Counted from the stretch's first letter, positions 42,895 to 52,924 are shown. The stretch is 64,000 nt of DNA from an uncultured Tateyamaria sp. (GCF_947503705.1 NZ_CANNES010000009.1:62001-126000), one strand, 5' to 3'. The notes: a model not told the origin generated them from the sequence alone. Program-made: numbers and translations.

Positions 42895-44442
42895 ATGCAA
42901 CTTCGCCTGCCGATTGCGCTGAAACATGCACGTGCGTGGTGTGTGGCCGCCCTGTCAGGCCCGCAAATGCTTGCCTTCCTGCCTGCGGCGACCCTGGCGG
43001 CCTTCTGGCTGGGGGGCGAGCCTGCTTTGATCGCGCTGGCCGTTGCCGTTCCCTTTTTGTGGCTCCTGTTCGGCGGCGTCGATGCATCGACCCGCGCGCG
43101 CTTGGCCCGGATAGCGCAGACCGGGCTTGTGCCCGCGGATCAATTTGTCCCCAAGGCCGAGGTGGTGCATGCCGATGCGCCAGCCTCCGGCAAGAGCAGC
43201 GCGATTTTTACTGTAGAGCTGGATCAGTTTGCCGAATTGCAGGATCGGTTCGAACCGGCCGCGGTGGACAAGGTCTTGAAAGCTGTCGGTGATCGGTTGG
43301 TCACCGTCTCACGCGACCGCGACACCATCAGCCGCATCGGCGACAGCCGGTTTGGAATATGCCTCGGCGATGTGCAGCACATTGATTTGGAAAGCTGTTT
43401 GCAGATGTGCAGCCGCATGCAATCCGCCATAGAAGAGCCGATCGCGATTGACGGCACGTCGGTCTATATGTCGGCAAGTATCGGGTTTTGCCTGCTGGCC
43501 CGTGCCCCCGGTGCCGATGCGCAAGATTGGCTCAACGCCGCACTTGCCGCCTTGATCGAAGCGCAGCGTCGTGGCCCCAGTACAGTCCGCGCCTATTCAT
43601 CAGAACTGCAGTCGCGGCTCAAGCACCGCGCCGATTTGCGCGATGAAGTGGCCGCAGCCCTTGAACAAGGGTATATACAGCCCTGGTTCCAGCCCCAGAT
43701 TTCAACAGACACCGGCAAGGTGACCGGGTTCGAAGCGCTCGCACGGTGGATTCACCCGGATCGTGGCGCGATTTCCCCGGCAGAGTTCCTGCCCGCCATC
43801 GAAGCAAGCGGCCTGTTGGAGCGTTTGGCGGAGGTGATGATCTATCACTCTTTCACCGCACTCAAGGCATGGGATTCCGCCGGATTGCACGTGCCACAGG
43901 TCGGCGTGAATTTCAGCGGCAGTGAGTTGAGCAACCCTCGCCTGATCGACAAGGTCCGTTGGGAATTGGACCGCTTCGATTTGACCCCGGACCGCCTGAC
44001 CGTCGAAATCCTTGAAACGGTGGTCACCAACACCTCGGACGATACGATCACACGCAATATCAATGCGTTGACGGCGCTTGGCTGTCACATTGACCTTGAC
44101 GACTTCGGAACGGGCAATGCGTCAATTGCCTCCATCCGTCGCTTTGGGGTTGGCCGGATCAAGATTGACCGCTCTTTTGTCATGAAAGCGGATCGCGACC
44201 CGGAACAACAGCGTATGATCAGCGCGGTTTTGACCATGGCAGAACGATTGGGCGTCGAAACCCTTGGTGAAGGGGTCGAGACCGTGGGTGAACATGCATT
44301 GCTCGCGCAATTGGGTTGCGATCATGTGCAGGGCTTTGGCATTGCGCGACCGATGCCCTTTGAAAAGACGCTCGATTGGGTTCGCGCCCATGAGGCCAAA
44401 TTGCAAGATGCACCGGTCATACCGGGCCGCAGGGCAAATTAA
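42895..44442 (+). CDS. membrane-bound EAL-domain phosphodiesterase with degenerate GGDEF domain
   Basis: 515 residues. Two hydrophobic segments (about 22-40 and 43-62) anchor the N-terminus. A GGDEF-like domain follows (about 100-240), but its active-site motif is GDSRF, so cyclase activity is unlikely. The EAL domain (about 255-505) looks complete: FEALARWIHP, VNFSGSELSNP, VEILETV, DLDDFGTGNASI, IKIDRSFVMK and GEGVETVGE. It should degrade c-di-GMP. It lies between ttcA and yidC. Confidence 0.93.
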   Translation: MQLRLPIALKHARAWCVAALSGPQMLAFLPAATLAAFWLGGEPALIALAVAVPFLWLLFGGVDASTRARLARIAQTGLVPADQFVPKAEVVHADAPASGKSSAIFTVELDQFAELQDRFEPAAVDKVLKAVGDRLVTVSRDRDTISRIGDSRFGICLGDVQHIDLESCLQMCSRMQSAIEEPIAIDGTSVYMSASIGFCLLARAPGADAQDWLNAALAALIEAQRRGPSTVRAYSSELQSRLKHRADLRDEVAAALEQGYIQPWFQPQISTDTGKVTGFEALARWIHPDRGAISPAEFLPAIEASGLLERLAEVMIYHSFTALKAWDSAGLHVPQVGVNFSGSELSNPRLIDKVRWELDRFDLTPDRLTVEILETVVTNTSDDTITRNINALTALGCHIDLDDFGTGNASIASIRRFGVGRIKIDRSFVMKADRDPEQQRMISAVLTMAERLGVETLGEGVETVGEHALLAQLGCDHVQGFGIARPMPFEKTLDWVRAHEAKLQDAPVIPGRRAN

Positions 44443-44652
44443 GCTGACAGGCTGAGGAGACCGATGCCCGGCCCTTGGCTGTGATCGCGGAGGCGGTGGA
44501 CCGGTAACACGAAGCGACTGGACCCCAACTGCCTTTTGCCCGCAAGCCTCACAGCACCGCTACATACTGTCCAAAAGGGCGAATCCACTTGACCTTTGGC
44601 CCTGCACTCTGTTGAACCCGACAAACATTTCAGACAGCAGGTGGCGGTCCCG

Positions 44653-46476
44653 ATGGACGATCAGAACAAGAACCTCATTCTTGCAACAGCACTCAGTTTC
44701 ATCGTTATTCTGGTGTGGTTTGTCCTCTTCCCGCCGCCAGAACCCGATACGGCACTGGACGCCACACCACCAGCCGCGACCACTCCGGTCGATGGCACCG
44801 CCGCGGTGCCATCGGCCCCCGCAGACACGCTCACGCAGCCCGCTGATACAACCGGCACAGCTGACGCATCAGCCGCCGCTGACGCACCGCGCGTCGACAT
44901 TCAGACACCCCGACTGTCCGGTTCGATCTCTCTGCTCGGTGGGCGGATCGACGATCTGACGCTGAATGACTACCGCCAGTCCCTGGACGAAGGCGCGCCC
45001 GTCGTCACCCTGATGTCCCCTGTCGGGTCAGTCGATGCGCATTACGCCCTTTATGGTTGGGCCCCTGCGGCGGGCGTTGACCCCGCATCCGTCCCCGGCC
45101 CCAACACCGAATGGCAGGTTGCAAGCGGTGACGCGCTGAGCGTGGGCTCGCCCATCCGCCTTGAATGGGACAACGGCGTCGGCCAAACCTTTGCCCGCGA
45201 CATTGCCATCGACGGCGAATACATGTTCACGATCACGCAAAGCGTGACCAACAACGGAAGCGCGAACGTCAGCATGGCGCCCTACGGCCTGATCGCGCGG
45301 CACGGCGAACCCGAAGACCTCAAGAACTTCTTCATCCTGCACGAGGGTGTTGTGGCGATGGCCGATGGGGAACTGAGCGAGGTCGATTGGTCTGACATTC
45401 CAGACTACGAGATTGATCCCCGCCAAGGCGCGCGCGCTGAAACCATCGCGGTTGAGCAGAACGGTTGGATCGGCTTTACCGACCACTACTGGATGAGCAC
45501 GCTGATCCCCGCCCCCGGCTCCGCATTCCGCCAAGTGATCAAATACGACGAGCGGCGCGACATCTACCAGACAGAGGCCGTGCTGCCCACGCGCCAGATC
45601 ACACCCGGCGCGACCGCCTCGGTGACCACCCAACTTTTCGCCGGTGCAAAGGAATGGGATGCCATCCGCACCTATCAAAACGCGGGCGTCGAGGGCTTTA
45701 TCGATTCCATCGACTGGGGTTGGTTCTTTTTCCTGACCAAGCCGATCTTCTGGCTGCTGCACGAAATGAACCTGATCATCGGTAACATGGGTTGGGCGAT
45801 CATCGGCCTGACGCTTGTGATCAAGGCGATCCTCTTCCCGCTCGCCTACAAATCCTATGTCTCGATGGCCAAGATGAAAGAGCTTCAGCCCCAGATGGAG
45901 AAGTTGAAGGAAGCAGCCGGAGACGACCGCCAAAAGATGCAGCAGGGGATGATGGAGCTCTACAAGAAGGAAAAGGTGAACCCGGCCGCAGGCTGTTTGC
46001 CGATCCTGTTGCAGATCCCGATCTTTTTCTCGCTGTACAAGGTGATCTTTGTCACGATCGAGCTGCGGCACGCGCCCTTCTTTGGCCCTTTCCGGGACCT
46101 GAGCGCGCCAGACCCGACCACCATACTGAACCTTTTTGGCCTCTTGCCCATTGGCGCGCCCGAACCCAATTCGATCATGGCCCTGATCTTTATCGGTATT
46201 CTGCCTCTGCTCTTGGGTATCTCGATGTGGATGCAACAAAAGCTGAACCCGGCACCCACGGACCCGACACAACAGATGATCTTTGCCTGGATGCCCTGGA
46301 TTTTCATGTTCATGCTGGGCAGCTTTGCCAGCGGGCTTGTGGTGTACTGGATCGCGAACAACACGATCACCTTCACCCAGCAATACCTGATCATGCGCAG
46401 CCAGGGCTATAAGCCGGACCTTCTGGGCAACATCAAATCCAGCTTCAAAAAGCGGACTAAATCGGACAGCAAATGA
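44653..46476 (+). CDS. yidC: membrane protein insertase YidC (Oxa1 family)
   Basis: 607 residues from the ATG at 44653 (MDDQNKNLILATALSF). An N-terminal membrane anchor is followed by a Pro/Ala/Thr-rich linker and the large periplasmic P1 domain (about 80-340). The conserved membrane core is NMGWAIIGLTLVIKAILFPL, YKSYVSMAKMKELQPQMEKL, NPAAGCLPILLQIPIFFSLYK and GLVVYWIANNTITFTQQYLI. It inserts and folds inner-membrane proteins. The downstream gene overlaps by 4 nt. Confidence 0.97.
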   Translation: MDDQNKNLILATALSFIVILVWFVLFPPPEPDTALDATPPAATTPVDGTAAVPSAPADTLTQPADTTGTADASAAADAPRVDIQTPRLSGSISLLGGRIDDLTLNDYRQSLDEGAPVVTLMSPVGSVDAHYALYGWAPAAGVDPASVPGPNTEWQVASGDALSVGSPIRLEWDNGVGQTFARDIAIDGEYMFTITQSVTNNGSANVSMAPYGLIARHGEPEDLKNFFILHEGVVAMADGELSEVDWSDIPDYEIDPRQGARAETIAVEQNGWIGFTDHYWMSTLIPAPGSAFRQVIKYDERRDIYQTEAVLPTRQITPGATASVTTQLFAGAKEWDAIRTYQNAGVEGFIDSIDWGWFFFLTKPIFWLLHEMNLIIGNMGWAIIGLTLVIKAILFPLAYKSYVSMAKMKELQPQMEKLKEAAGDDRQKMQQGMMELYKKEKVNPAAGCLPILLQIPIFFSLYKVIFVTIELRHAPFFGPFRDLSAPDPTTILNLFGLLPIGAPEPNSIMALIFIGILPLLLGISMWMQQKLNPAPTDPTQQMIFAWMPWIFMFMLGSFASGLVVYWIANNTITFTQQYLIMRSQGYKPDLLGNIKSSFKKRTKSDSK

Positions 46477-47213
46477 TGCAAGTCGACGGCCTATGGCGGC
46501 ACCCGATCAAAAGCCACGGGCGCGAAGCGCTTGAGGCCGTTGACCTGCGCGCAGGCGAAGCGATGCAATGGGATCGCGTCTGGGCCGTGGCGCATGACGC
46601 ATCCAAGGCCGAGGCTGGCGTTTGGGCACAATGCGCCAATTTCAGCCGTGTATCCAAAGCGCCTGATTTGATGGCCATCACCGCCACGCTGGACGAGGCT
46701 ACCGGGCTGATCACCCTGTCGCACCCCGACCGGCCCGACCTGACCTTTGATCCGGACAAGGACCCGGGCGCGCTGATCGGATGGTCCGCCCCCTTGGTTC
46801 CGCAAAACCGGGCCTTGCCCAGCCACATTATGCGCCTCGACGGCCGTGGCTATACCGATAGCGATTTTCCATCTGTGACCTTGTGCAACCGCGCCTCCCA
46901 CCGGGCGGTTGAGGCCCAGATCGGCCATGACCTCTCGATCCATCGGTGGCGCGGCAACATCTGGTTCGACAGCGATGCGCCATGGGTAGAATTTGACTGG
47001 ATGGGAGCAGATATTCAGGTGGGCGACGCCATCCTGCGCCCCACCGAACGCACCGACAGGTGCCTGGCCACAACCGCCAATCCGGAAACAGGACGGCGCG
47101 ATGCGGATACTCTGGCCGCACTGGATGCCTTTGGTCATCAGGATTTTTCTGTCCGGTGCGAGGTGATCAAAGGTGGCCACATCGTCTTGGGCTCAAGCGT
47201 GGTGCCATTGTGA
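46473..47213 (+). CDS. MOSC domain-containing protein
   Basis: 246 residues. The N-terminal beta-barrel has LWRHPIKSHGREAL, the usual xPVKS-like motif, and the C-terminal MOSC domain has PTERTDRCLATTANPETGRRD with the conserved Cys that binds the sulfur of molybdenum cofactor-type substrates. The fold is that of mARC/YiiM proteins; the substrate is unknown. Overlaps both yidC and engB. Confidence 0.92.
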   Translation: MMQVDGLWRHPIKSHGREALEAVDLRAGEAMQWDRVWAVAHDASKAEAGVWAQCANFSRVSKAPDLMAITATLDEATGLITLSHPDRPDLTFDPDKDPGALIGWSAPLVPQNRALPSHIMRLDGRGYTDSDFPSVTLCNRASHRAVEAQIGHDLSIHRWRGNIWFDSDAPWVEFDWMGADIQVGDAILRPTERTDRCLATTANPETGRRDADTLAALDAFGHQDFSVRCEVIKGGHIVLGSSVVPL

Positions 47214-47863
47214 CCCAACTGCCTTTCCCCATCGCCGAAGCGCCCGATGCGCAGACTGAAGAACGCGGCCGCCTGCTCTTCGCGGGCGAGACTGAATTTG
47301 TCAAAGGGGTCGTTGCCATGTCCGGCCTGCCCCCGGCGGACCGGATCGAGGTTTGTTTTGCCGGGCGGTCCAATGTCGGCAAGTCCACGCTAATCAATGC
47401 GCTGACAGGCCGCAAAGGTTTGGCACGCGCATCAAACACGCCGGGCCGCACGCAAGAGATCAACTTTTTCACCGCAGGCGACGAACGGTATCTGGTCGAC
47501 CTGCCGGGCTATGGCTATGCCAACGCCCCCTTGCCCGTGGTCGAGAAATGGCAACGCCTGCTCAAGCAATACCTGTCGGGGCGCCAAACCCTGCGCCGCG
47601 CTTTCGTTTTGGTCGACGCGCGCCATGGGGTCAAACCGGTGGATCATGAAATCATGAGCCTTTTGGACAGTGCCGCCGTCACGTTCCAATGCGTGCTGAC
47701 CAAGGCCGACAAGGTGAAGGCCAAAGACCGCGACGCGGTACTTTCCCAAACGCGCAGCGCTTTGTCGAAACACCCCGCTGCGTTCCCGGAAATCGTCCTG
47801 ACCTCAAGCGAAAAGGGCGATGGGATCGCGACCCTACGCGCCATCATTGCCACGCTCACATGA
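47210..47863 (+). CDS. engB: ribosome biogenesis GTP-binding protein EngB (YsxC/YihA)
   Basis: 217 residues from a GTG at 47210 that overlaps the MOSC stop (GTGA). The GTPase motifs are G1 [10 protein letters not shown]2 [12 protein letters not shown]3 DLPGYGYA and G4 TKADKVK. EngB is needed for 50S subunit maturation. No in-frame start nearer to the domain fits better. Confidence 0.95.
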   Translation: MTQLPFPIAEAPDAQTEERGRLLFAGETEFVKGVVAMSGLPPADRIEVCFAGRSNVGKSTLINALTGRKGLARASNTPGRTQEINFFTAGDERYLVDLPGYGYANAPLPVVEKWQRLLKQYLSGRQTLRRAFVLVDARHGVKPVDHEIMSLLDSAAVTFQCVLTKADKVKAKDRDAVLSQTRSALSKHPAAFPEIVLTSSEKGDGIATLRAIIATLT

Positions 47864-47951
47864 TACGACCAAGATTTTTGGTTCGAAAATTCTTGGCCCC
47901 GGCGGGCAGGTCAGGCACAAACAGGCAACGCCCGAACCGCACGGCCTCAAC

Positions 47952-48815
47952 ATGAAGACCCAAGATATGAATCGCGATTGGATCGCCACCGCCCGCACCC
48001 TAAGCCAAGCCTTGCCCTACATGCAGCGCTATGCCGGTGCGACTGTCGTCATCAAACTGGGCGGCCACGCCATGGGCAGCGATGCGGCAATGGAAAGTTT
48101 TGCCAATGACGTTGTGCTGATGCGCCAGGTCGGCGTGAATCCGGTTATCGTTCATGGCGGCGGGCCGATGATCAACGATATGCTGAAGCGCCTCGACATT
48201 CGTTCAGAATTTGTGAACGGGAAACGGGTGACGGACGCAGCCACCATGGAAGTGGTGGAAATGGTGCTGTCAGGTGTGGTGAACAAGCGCATCGTGCAGG
48301 CCATCAACCGCGCCGGTGGGCGGGCCGTTGGCCTGTCGGGCAAGGATGCCAACCTGATGATCTGTGACCAGGCCAATCCCGAACTGGGCCTCGTCGGCAG
48401 CCCGGCCCAGATGGACCCAAGCCTGCTGCGCACTCTGTTTGATCAATCCATGATCCCCGTCATCGCGCCCTTGGGTGCGGGCCGCAATGGCGAGACATTC
48501 AACATCAACGGCGACACCGCCGCAGGTGCAATTGCCGGCGCGCTCAAGGCAGATCGCCTTTTGCTTCTCACGGATGTGAGCGGGGTCAAAAACGCGGAGG
48601 GCGAGGTGGTGACCGACCTCACAGCCGACCAGATCCGCAGCATGACCGAAGACGGCACCATCGCTGGCGGCATGATCCCGAAAACCGAAACCGCGCTGGA
48701 TGCCATTGCCAGCGGCGTGCGCGCGGTGGTCATTCTGGACGGGCGCGCGTCAAACGCCTGCCTGCTTGAGCTGTTCACGGATCACGGTGCAGGCTCAATT
48801 ATTCGGCCCCGGTAA
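47952..48815 (+). CDS. argB: acetylglutamate kinase
   Basis: 287 residues from the ATG at 47952; a second ATG at 47967 is possible. [11 protein letters not shown] is the ATP-binding start, [14 protein letters not shown] the acetylglutamate loop, [14 protein letters not shown] the arginine-sensitive region, and [15 protein letters not shown] with [10 protein letters not shown] the kinase core. It catalyses the second step of arginine synthesis and, in this group, is usually feedback-inhibited by arginine. Confidence 0.96.
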   Translation: MKTQDMNRDWIATARTLSQALPYMQRYAGATVVIKLGGHAMGSDAAMESFANDVVLMRQVGVNPVIVHGGGPMINDMLKRLDIRSEFVNGKRVTDAATMEVVEMVLSGVVNKRIVQAINRAGGRAVGLSGKDANLMICDQANPELGLVGSPAQMDPSLLRTLFDQSMIPVIAPLGAGRNGETFNINGDTAAGAIAGALKADRLLLLTDVSGVKNAEGEVVTDLTADQIRSMTEDGTIAGGMIPKTETALDAIASGVRAVVILDGRASNACLLELFTDHGAGSIIRPR

Positions 48816-48884
48816 ATGCGACGTTAACACAAACGTGTCGGCAGGCCGCATTGCATGTGGGCTGCGCTGGTCTAAGTTCGGGCC

Positions 48885-49679
48885 ATGGAAAACGAAGCAT
48901 TCATTCGCCTTGGCATCTTCCTTGGCCTCTTTCTGGTTCTCGCCGCGGTCGAGGCGCTGGCCCCACGCCGTGTGCGCACGCAAACGCGTCGCCGTCGCTG
49001 GGTGACCAACTGGGCCTTTACTGTGGCCAATACGGTTCTGCTGCGCGCTTTGGCCGTGGCCTTGCCCCTGCTCGCAGTTGGAGCCGCCGTTGATGCAAAT
49101 GCACAGGGTTGGGGCTTGCTCAACCTTTTGGATTTGCCGCTTTGGTTTGAAATTTTCGCGGCCATCCTGATCCTTGATCTCGCAATTTGGGCCCAGCATC
49201 TCATCACACACAAAGTTCCCCTATTGTGGCGGCTGCACCGTGTCCATCACGCCGATGTGGACATGGACGTGACCACCGCGATCCGCTTTCACCCGGTGGA
49301 AATTGGCCTGTCCATGCTGCTCAAGATCGGGGTTGTTTACCTGCTGGGGCCCTCCGCCATTGCGGTCATCCTGTTCGAAATCATCCTAAACGGCACCGCC
49401 ATGTTCAACCACGCCAACATCCGCCTGCCCTTGTGGTTGGATGCGATTGTGCGCCGCGTGCTGGTCACCCCCGACATGCACCGCGTGCACCATTCGGTGC
49501 ACCGGCACGAGCATGACAGCAATTACGGCTTTGCCCTGTCGATCTGGGACCGGATGTTTGGCACCTACATCGCCCAACCTGCGGCCGGTCACGACGAGAT
49601 GCAGGTGGGGCTGGAGTGGCAGGACGACCGCCCCTCGCAACTGGGGTGGAGCATGTCGTTGCCCTTTACCCGAAAATGA
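48885..49679 (+). CDS. sterol desaturase/fatty acid hydroxylase family protein
   Basis: 264 residues with four membrane segments. The di-iron His clusters are HLITHKVPLLWRLHRVHHAD, FNHANIRLP and HRVHHSVHRHEHDSNYG. It is an integral membrane oxygenase that acts on lipids or sterol-like compounds; the substrate is not known. Overlaps the ferredoxin gene by 4 nt, so the two may share electrons in one reaction. Confidence 0.92.
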   Translation: MENEAFIRLGIFLGLFLVLAAVEALAPRRVRTQTRRRRWVTNWAFTVANTVLLRALAVALPLLAVGAAVDANAQGWGLLNLLDLPLWFEIFAAILILDLAIWAQHLITHKVPLLWRLHRVHHADVDMDVTTAIRFHPVEIGLSMLLKIGVVYLLGPSAIAVILFEIILNGTAMFNHANIRLPLWLDAIVRRVLVTPDMHRVHHSVHRHEHDSNYGFALSIWDRMFGTYIAQPAAGHDEMQVGLEWQDDRPSQLGWSMSLPFTRK

Positions 49680-50290
49680 CCCCTGCCGAAATCGATCAGG
49701 CCGTGGCCCCTCATGGTCTGTTTGCAATGGGTCATGCGGGCACCCGCATTCTCATCGGAACAGACCGCCAGTGGTGGGATATCTTCCGGCACAGTCCCGA
49801 ATTCGAGGACGGCGCAAAAAACCCGGTGGATCGTTGGTCGAAACGCATTTTGAACGCCTTGGCGGATCAGGCCGGCGCAACCGCGCACTTCCCTTCAGAT
49901 GGGCCGCCCTATGCGCCATTCATTGCCTGGGCGATGGCGACAGGTCGGTTCTGGCAAAGCCCGACGGGCATGATGATACATGATCGCGCGGGGCTGATGA
50001 TTTCCATCAGGGGCGCACTGGAATTCGCCACGCCTTTCGACGATGCGGTGGCAGGAACCAGCCCCTGCGACATCTGCCTGGACCGCCCCTGTGTCAACGC
50101 CTGCCCCGTGGATGCGCTCAGCGACGCACAGGCCTATGATGTCCCAGCCTGTAAGGCATATCTTGATACGCCCGATGGTCTCACATGCATGACGGGCGGC
50201 TGCCACGTTCGGCGCGTTTGTCCTGTCAGCCAGGCCTTTGATCGGCCAGAGGCACAGTCAGCGTTCCACATGAAGGCCTTTGTTGGATGA
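49676..50290 (+). CDS. 4Fe-4S ferredoxin-like protein
   Basis: 204 residues from the ATG at 49676. The C-terminal half has CDICLDRPCVNACPVDAL and CMTGGCHVRRVCPVSQ, together providing the Cys residues of an iron-sulfur centre. The N-terminal half resembles the non-catalytic part of QueG-like proteins (WDIFRHSPEFEDGAKNPVDR). A full epoxyqueuosine reductase is not indicated because the cobalamin-binding core and length are lacking. Overlaps both neighbours by 4 nt. Confidence 0.85.
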   Translation: MTPAEIDQAVAPHGLFAMGHAGTRILIGTDRQWWDIFRHSPEFEDGAKNPVDRWSKRILNALADQAGATAHFPSDGPPYAPFIAWAMATGRFWQSPTGMMIHDRAGLMISIRGALEFATPFDDAVAGTSPCDICLDRPCVNACPVDALSDAQAYDVPACKAYLDTPDGLTCMTGGCHVRRVCPVSQAFDRPEAQSAFHMKAFVG

Positions 50291-50781
50291 GCCGCACATT
50301 GATCCTGATGCGGCACGCGAAATCGAGTTGGGATGACATCACCCAACCAGACCATGAGCGCCCTCTGAACGATCGCGGGCGCGCTTCGGCGCGGGCCATG
50401 GGCGACTGGCTGCGCGCGCAAGGTCATATACCTGACGCGGCCACGAGTTCGTCGAGCCAAAGGACAGGCGAGACCTTTTTGGGCCTTGGCTTTGATGTGC
50501 CCGTCCAATTTACCCGCGCGCTCTACCATGCAGGACCTGAAGTCATGATGGAGGTGTTGCGCGAACAGGTCGGCGAGACAGTGCTGATGCTGGGGCACAA
50601 TCCGGGCATTGCGGATTTTGCCGACCGACTGGTGCAGCACGCGCCGCCGCATCCACGATTTGTCGACTATCCGACCTGTGCCACTTGCGTGATCCGCTTT
50701 GATGCAGAGGCCTGGAACGACATCGGCTGGCGCGAGGGCCAGCCGATTGATTTTGCGATCCCGCGAGAACTGACCCCGTAA
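50287..50781 (+). CDS. SixA-like phosphohistidine phosphatase (histidine phosphatase superfamily)
   Basis: 164 residues. The RHG-type motif LILMRHAKSSWDD carries the nucleophilic His, ATSSSSQRTGETF supplies an Arg, and VLMLGHNPGIADFAD the second His. SixA members remove phosphate from His phosphotransfer domains. It is the last gene before the nested inverted-repeat element; its stop codon lies inside that element. Confidence 0.92.
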   Translation: MSRTLILMRHAKSSWDDITQPDHERPLNDRGRASARAMGDWLRAQGHIPDAATSSSSQRTGETFLGLGFDVPVQFTRALYHAGPEVMMEVLREQVGETVLMLGHNPGIADFADRLVQHAPPHPRFVDYPTCATCVIRFDAEAWNDIGWREGQPIDFAIPRELTP

Positions 50782-50837
50782 GGCGGATCTTGATCCGCCC
50801 CCGTTACCAATGGCGGACCACAGGTCCGCCTTACGGG
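50775..50837. repeat. nested inverted-repeat element, probable bidirectional terminator
   Basis: A 13-bp perfect inverted repeat (CCCGTAAGGCGGA at 50775, complement at 50825-50837) encloses two further perfect hairpins: GGCGGATC with loop TT (50782-50799) and GGCGGACC with loop ACA (50812-50830). It lies between convergent genes and could form either one long arm or two adjacent hairpins. It has the look of a REP-like intergenic repeat, but a second copy is not seen in the window. Confidence 0.8.
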
Positions 50838-50841
50838 TTGT

Positions 50842-51609
50842 TTAGTGGCCGAGGATCTGGCTCAGGAACAACTGGGTCCGGGGGCTTTGCGGGTTGTTAA
50901 AGAACTCTTCGGGCTCGTTCTGCTCGACGATCTGACCTTCATCCATAAAGATCACGCGGTTCGCCACTTGACGGGCAAAGCCCATCTCGTGCGTCACGCA
51001 GAGCATGGTCATGCCTTCTTCGGCAAGTTCCACCATCGTATCCAGAACTTCCTTGATCATCTCGGGGTCAAGCGCCGACGTTGGTTCGTCAAAAAGCATG
51101 ATGCGCGGGCGCATGCAGAGCGAACGGGCAATCGCCACACGCTGCTGCTGACCACCCGAAAGTTGACCGGGATATTTGTCCGCCTGGTCCGGGATTTTCA
51201 CCTTTTCCAGGAAGTGCATCGCGATCTCTTCGGCTTCCTTCTTGGGCGTCTTGCGCACCCAGATCGGGGCCAGCGTACAGTTCTCAAGGATTGACAGGTG
51301 GGGAAAGAGGTTAAAATGCTGAAAGCACATGCCGACCTCTGACCGGATCTTGTCGATGTTCTTGAGGTCCGAGGACAGCAATGTGCCATCCACGGTGATC
51401 GACCCTTGCTGATGTTCCTCCAACGCGTTGATGCAGCGGATCAGCGTGGATTTGCCCGAGCCCGAAGGCCCGGCAATCACAATCCGCTCGCCCTGATAAA
51501 CCGTCAGATCAATGTCGCGCAGCACGTGAAACGTCCCGTACCACTTGTTCATTTTCTCAATCGAAATGGCGACCTCGGTCGAGATATTCTGTGCAACTTG
51601 TTCGTTCAT
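50842..51609 (-). CDS. bztD: glutamate/aspartate-type amino acid ABC transporter ATP-binding protein
   Basis: 255 residues from the ATG at 51609, with AAGGAG 8 nt upstream; an in-frame GTG at 51618 is too close to the same site. Walker [11 protein letters not shown]-loop [14 protein letters not shown], signature [15 protein letters not shown], Walker [12 protein letters not shown] and switch His VTHEMGFA are all present. It is the last gene of the four-gene bzt operon. Confidence 0.95.
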   Translation of the reverse strand: MNEQVAQNISTEVAISIEKMNKWYGTFHVLRDIDLTVYQGERIVIAGPSGSGKSTLIRCINALEEHQQGSITVDGTLLSSDLKNIDKIRSEVGMCFQHFNLFPHLSILENCTLAPIWVRKTPKKEAEEIAMHFLEKVKIPDQADKYPGQLSGGQQQRVAIARSLCMRPRIMLFDEPTSALDPEMIKEVLDTMVELAEEGMTMLCVTHEMGFARQVANRVIFMDEGQIVEQNEPEEFFNNPQSPRTQLFLSQILGH

Positions 51610-51624
51610 GTCAGCCACTCCTTA

Positions 51625-52923
51625 TCAGCGGTGATCGGTCGCAAGCTGGCGTTCCAGCCACTGCGAATATTGAGAAATGCCGTAGCAGACGACAAAGAAG
51701 AGAAGTGCGGCAAAGCCCAGAAGCTCCCAGTACACCCCGTTCCATTCGGTGGAGGCGAGGATGGGGCCACGGATCATGCCCAGGATGTCGAACATCGAGA
51801 TCACCGACACCAGCGTCGTGTCCTTGAACAGGCCCACCGCGATGTTGACGATGCCAGGGATCGAAATCTTGAGCGCCTGGGGCAGAATGATCAACCGCAT
51901 GGCCTGTGGGTAGTCCAGGCCAAGGCTGTCTGCCGCCTCATATTGCCCGCGTGGCAGGGCGGCGAGGCCACCCCGGATCACTTCGGCGATATAGGCGGAC
52001 GAGAACATGGTGATCATGATCACAACCCGCAGGAACAAGTCCGTCGTGGATTCGGGCGGGAAGAAGTAGGCCAGCATCACCGACGCCACAAACAGCAGCG
52101 TGATCAGCGGCACGCCGCGGATGAACTCGATGAAAACCACACAAATCCACTTGATCAGCGGCATGTCCGATTGCCGACCCAGCGCCAGGGCAATGCCCAA
52201 AGGCACCGACAGCGACACACAGGTCACGCCCAGCATCATGTTGAGCATGAAGCCCCCCAGATCCCGCGACGGCACCGCCAAAAGCATTGCGTTCTCGTTG
52301 GCGTTCTCAGGGATCAGCATTCCGCCGATGTTCCAGACCACCAAGGCTGCGGCCACCCCACCAAAGAAACCGGCGGCAAAGCTGCCCGCGACAAAGCGCT
52401 GGTACACGAAATAGCCCGCGACAAAGCCGACAAGCGCCAGGATTGGCGTAAAGATCGTGCCACCCCAGATCAGGTAGTAGGCGACAAAGGGAAAGAGCCC
52501 CGTGATGATCAGCAGTTTACGTGGCAGCTTGTAAAACAGCACCGGTGCGGCCGCAGCGAACAGCAGGATAAAGGCCAGCGTCGGACGCCAATATTCCTCA
52601 GATGGGTATGTGAACCCAAAGAGGAGCTGGTTCCACCGTTCTGTCAGGACCGAAAAACAGCCCCCCGACACGCCGTCCAGCACTTCGCGACATTCCGCGA
52701 GGCTGGATGTGGACCAAACCCCGTTGAGAATCCACGGCAGTGTGTTGGCCAGGATCACATAGATGAAATAGGCCGCGACGATGGTCAGCAGAGTGTAAAG
52801 CGGGGTGGAGAACAGGTTGTCCTTGGCCCACTTGACCGGACCGGAGGTCTGGAATGGTGGTGGCGACGGAGGCACCTGTTCAGTGCGCACAAAGGCGACA
52901 GAGTTGGCATGCGTATCTGACAT
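51625..52923 (-). CDS. bztC: amino acid ABC transporter permease BztC
   Basis: 432 residues, long for a polar amino acid permease but normal for the BztC/AapM branch. About eight membrane segments, with a long N-terminal half before the conserved region. The HisM-type motif is EVIRGGLAALPRGQYEAADS followed by LILPQALKISIPGIVN. It forms a heterodimer with BztB. Starts one base after the bztB stop. Confidence 0.94.
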   Translation of the reverse strand: MSDTHANSVAFVRTEQVPPSPPPFQTSGPVKWAKDNLFSTPLYTLLTIVAAYFIYVILANTLPWILNGVWSTSSLAECREVLDGVSGGCFSVLTERWNQLLFGFTYPSEEYWRPTLAFILLFAAAAPVLFYKLPRKLLIITGLFPFVAYYLIWGGTIFTPILALVGFVAGYFVYQRFVAGSFAAGFFGGVAAALVVWNIGGMLIPENANENAMLLAVPSRDLGGFMLNMMLGVTCVSLSVPLGIALALGRQSDMPLIKWICVVFIEFIRGVPLITLLFVASVMLAYFFPPESTTDLFLRVVIMITMFSSAYIAEVIRGGLAALPRGQYEAADSLGLDYPQAMRLIILPQALKISIPGIVNIAVGLFKDTTLVSVISMFDILGMIRGPILASTEWNGVYWELLGFAALLFFVVCYGISQYSQWLERQLATDHR

Positions 52924-52924
52924 C

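Noticed and set aside
49676-50290. Epoxyqueuosine reductase QueG
   Set aside because: Too short, and the cobalamin-binding core is absent; only the ferredoxin-like Cys motifs are shared.
50775-50837. CRISPR array
   Set aside because: There are only two unequal hairpins within an inverted repeat, no direct repeats with spacers and no cas genes.
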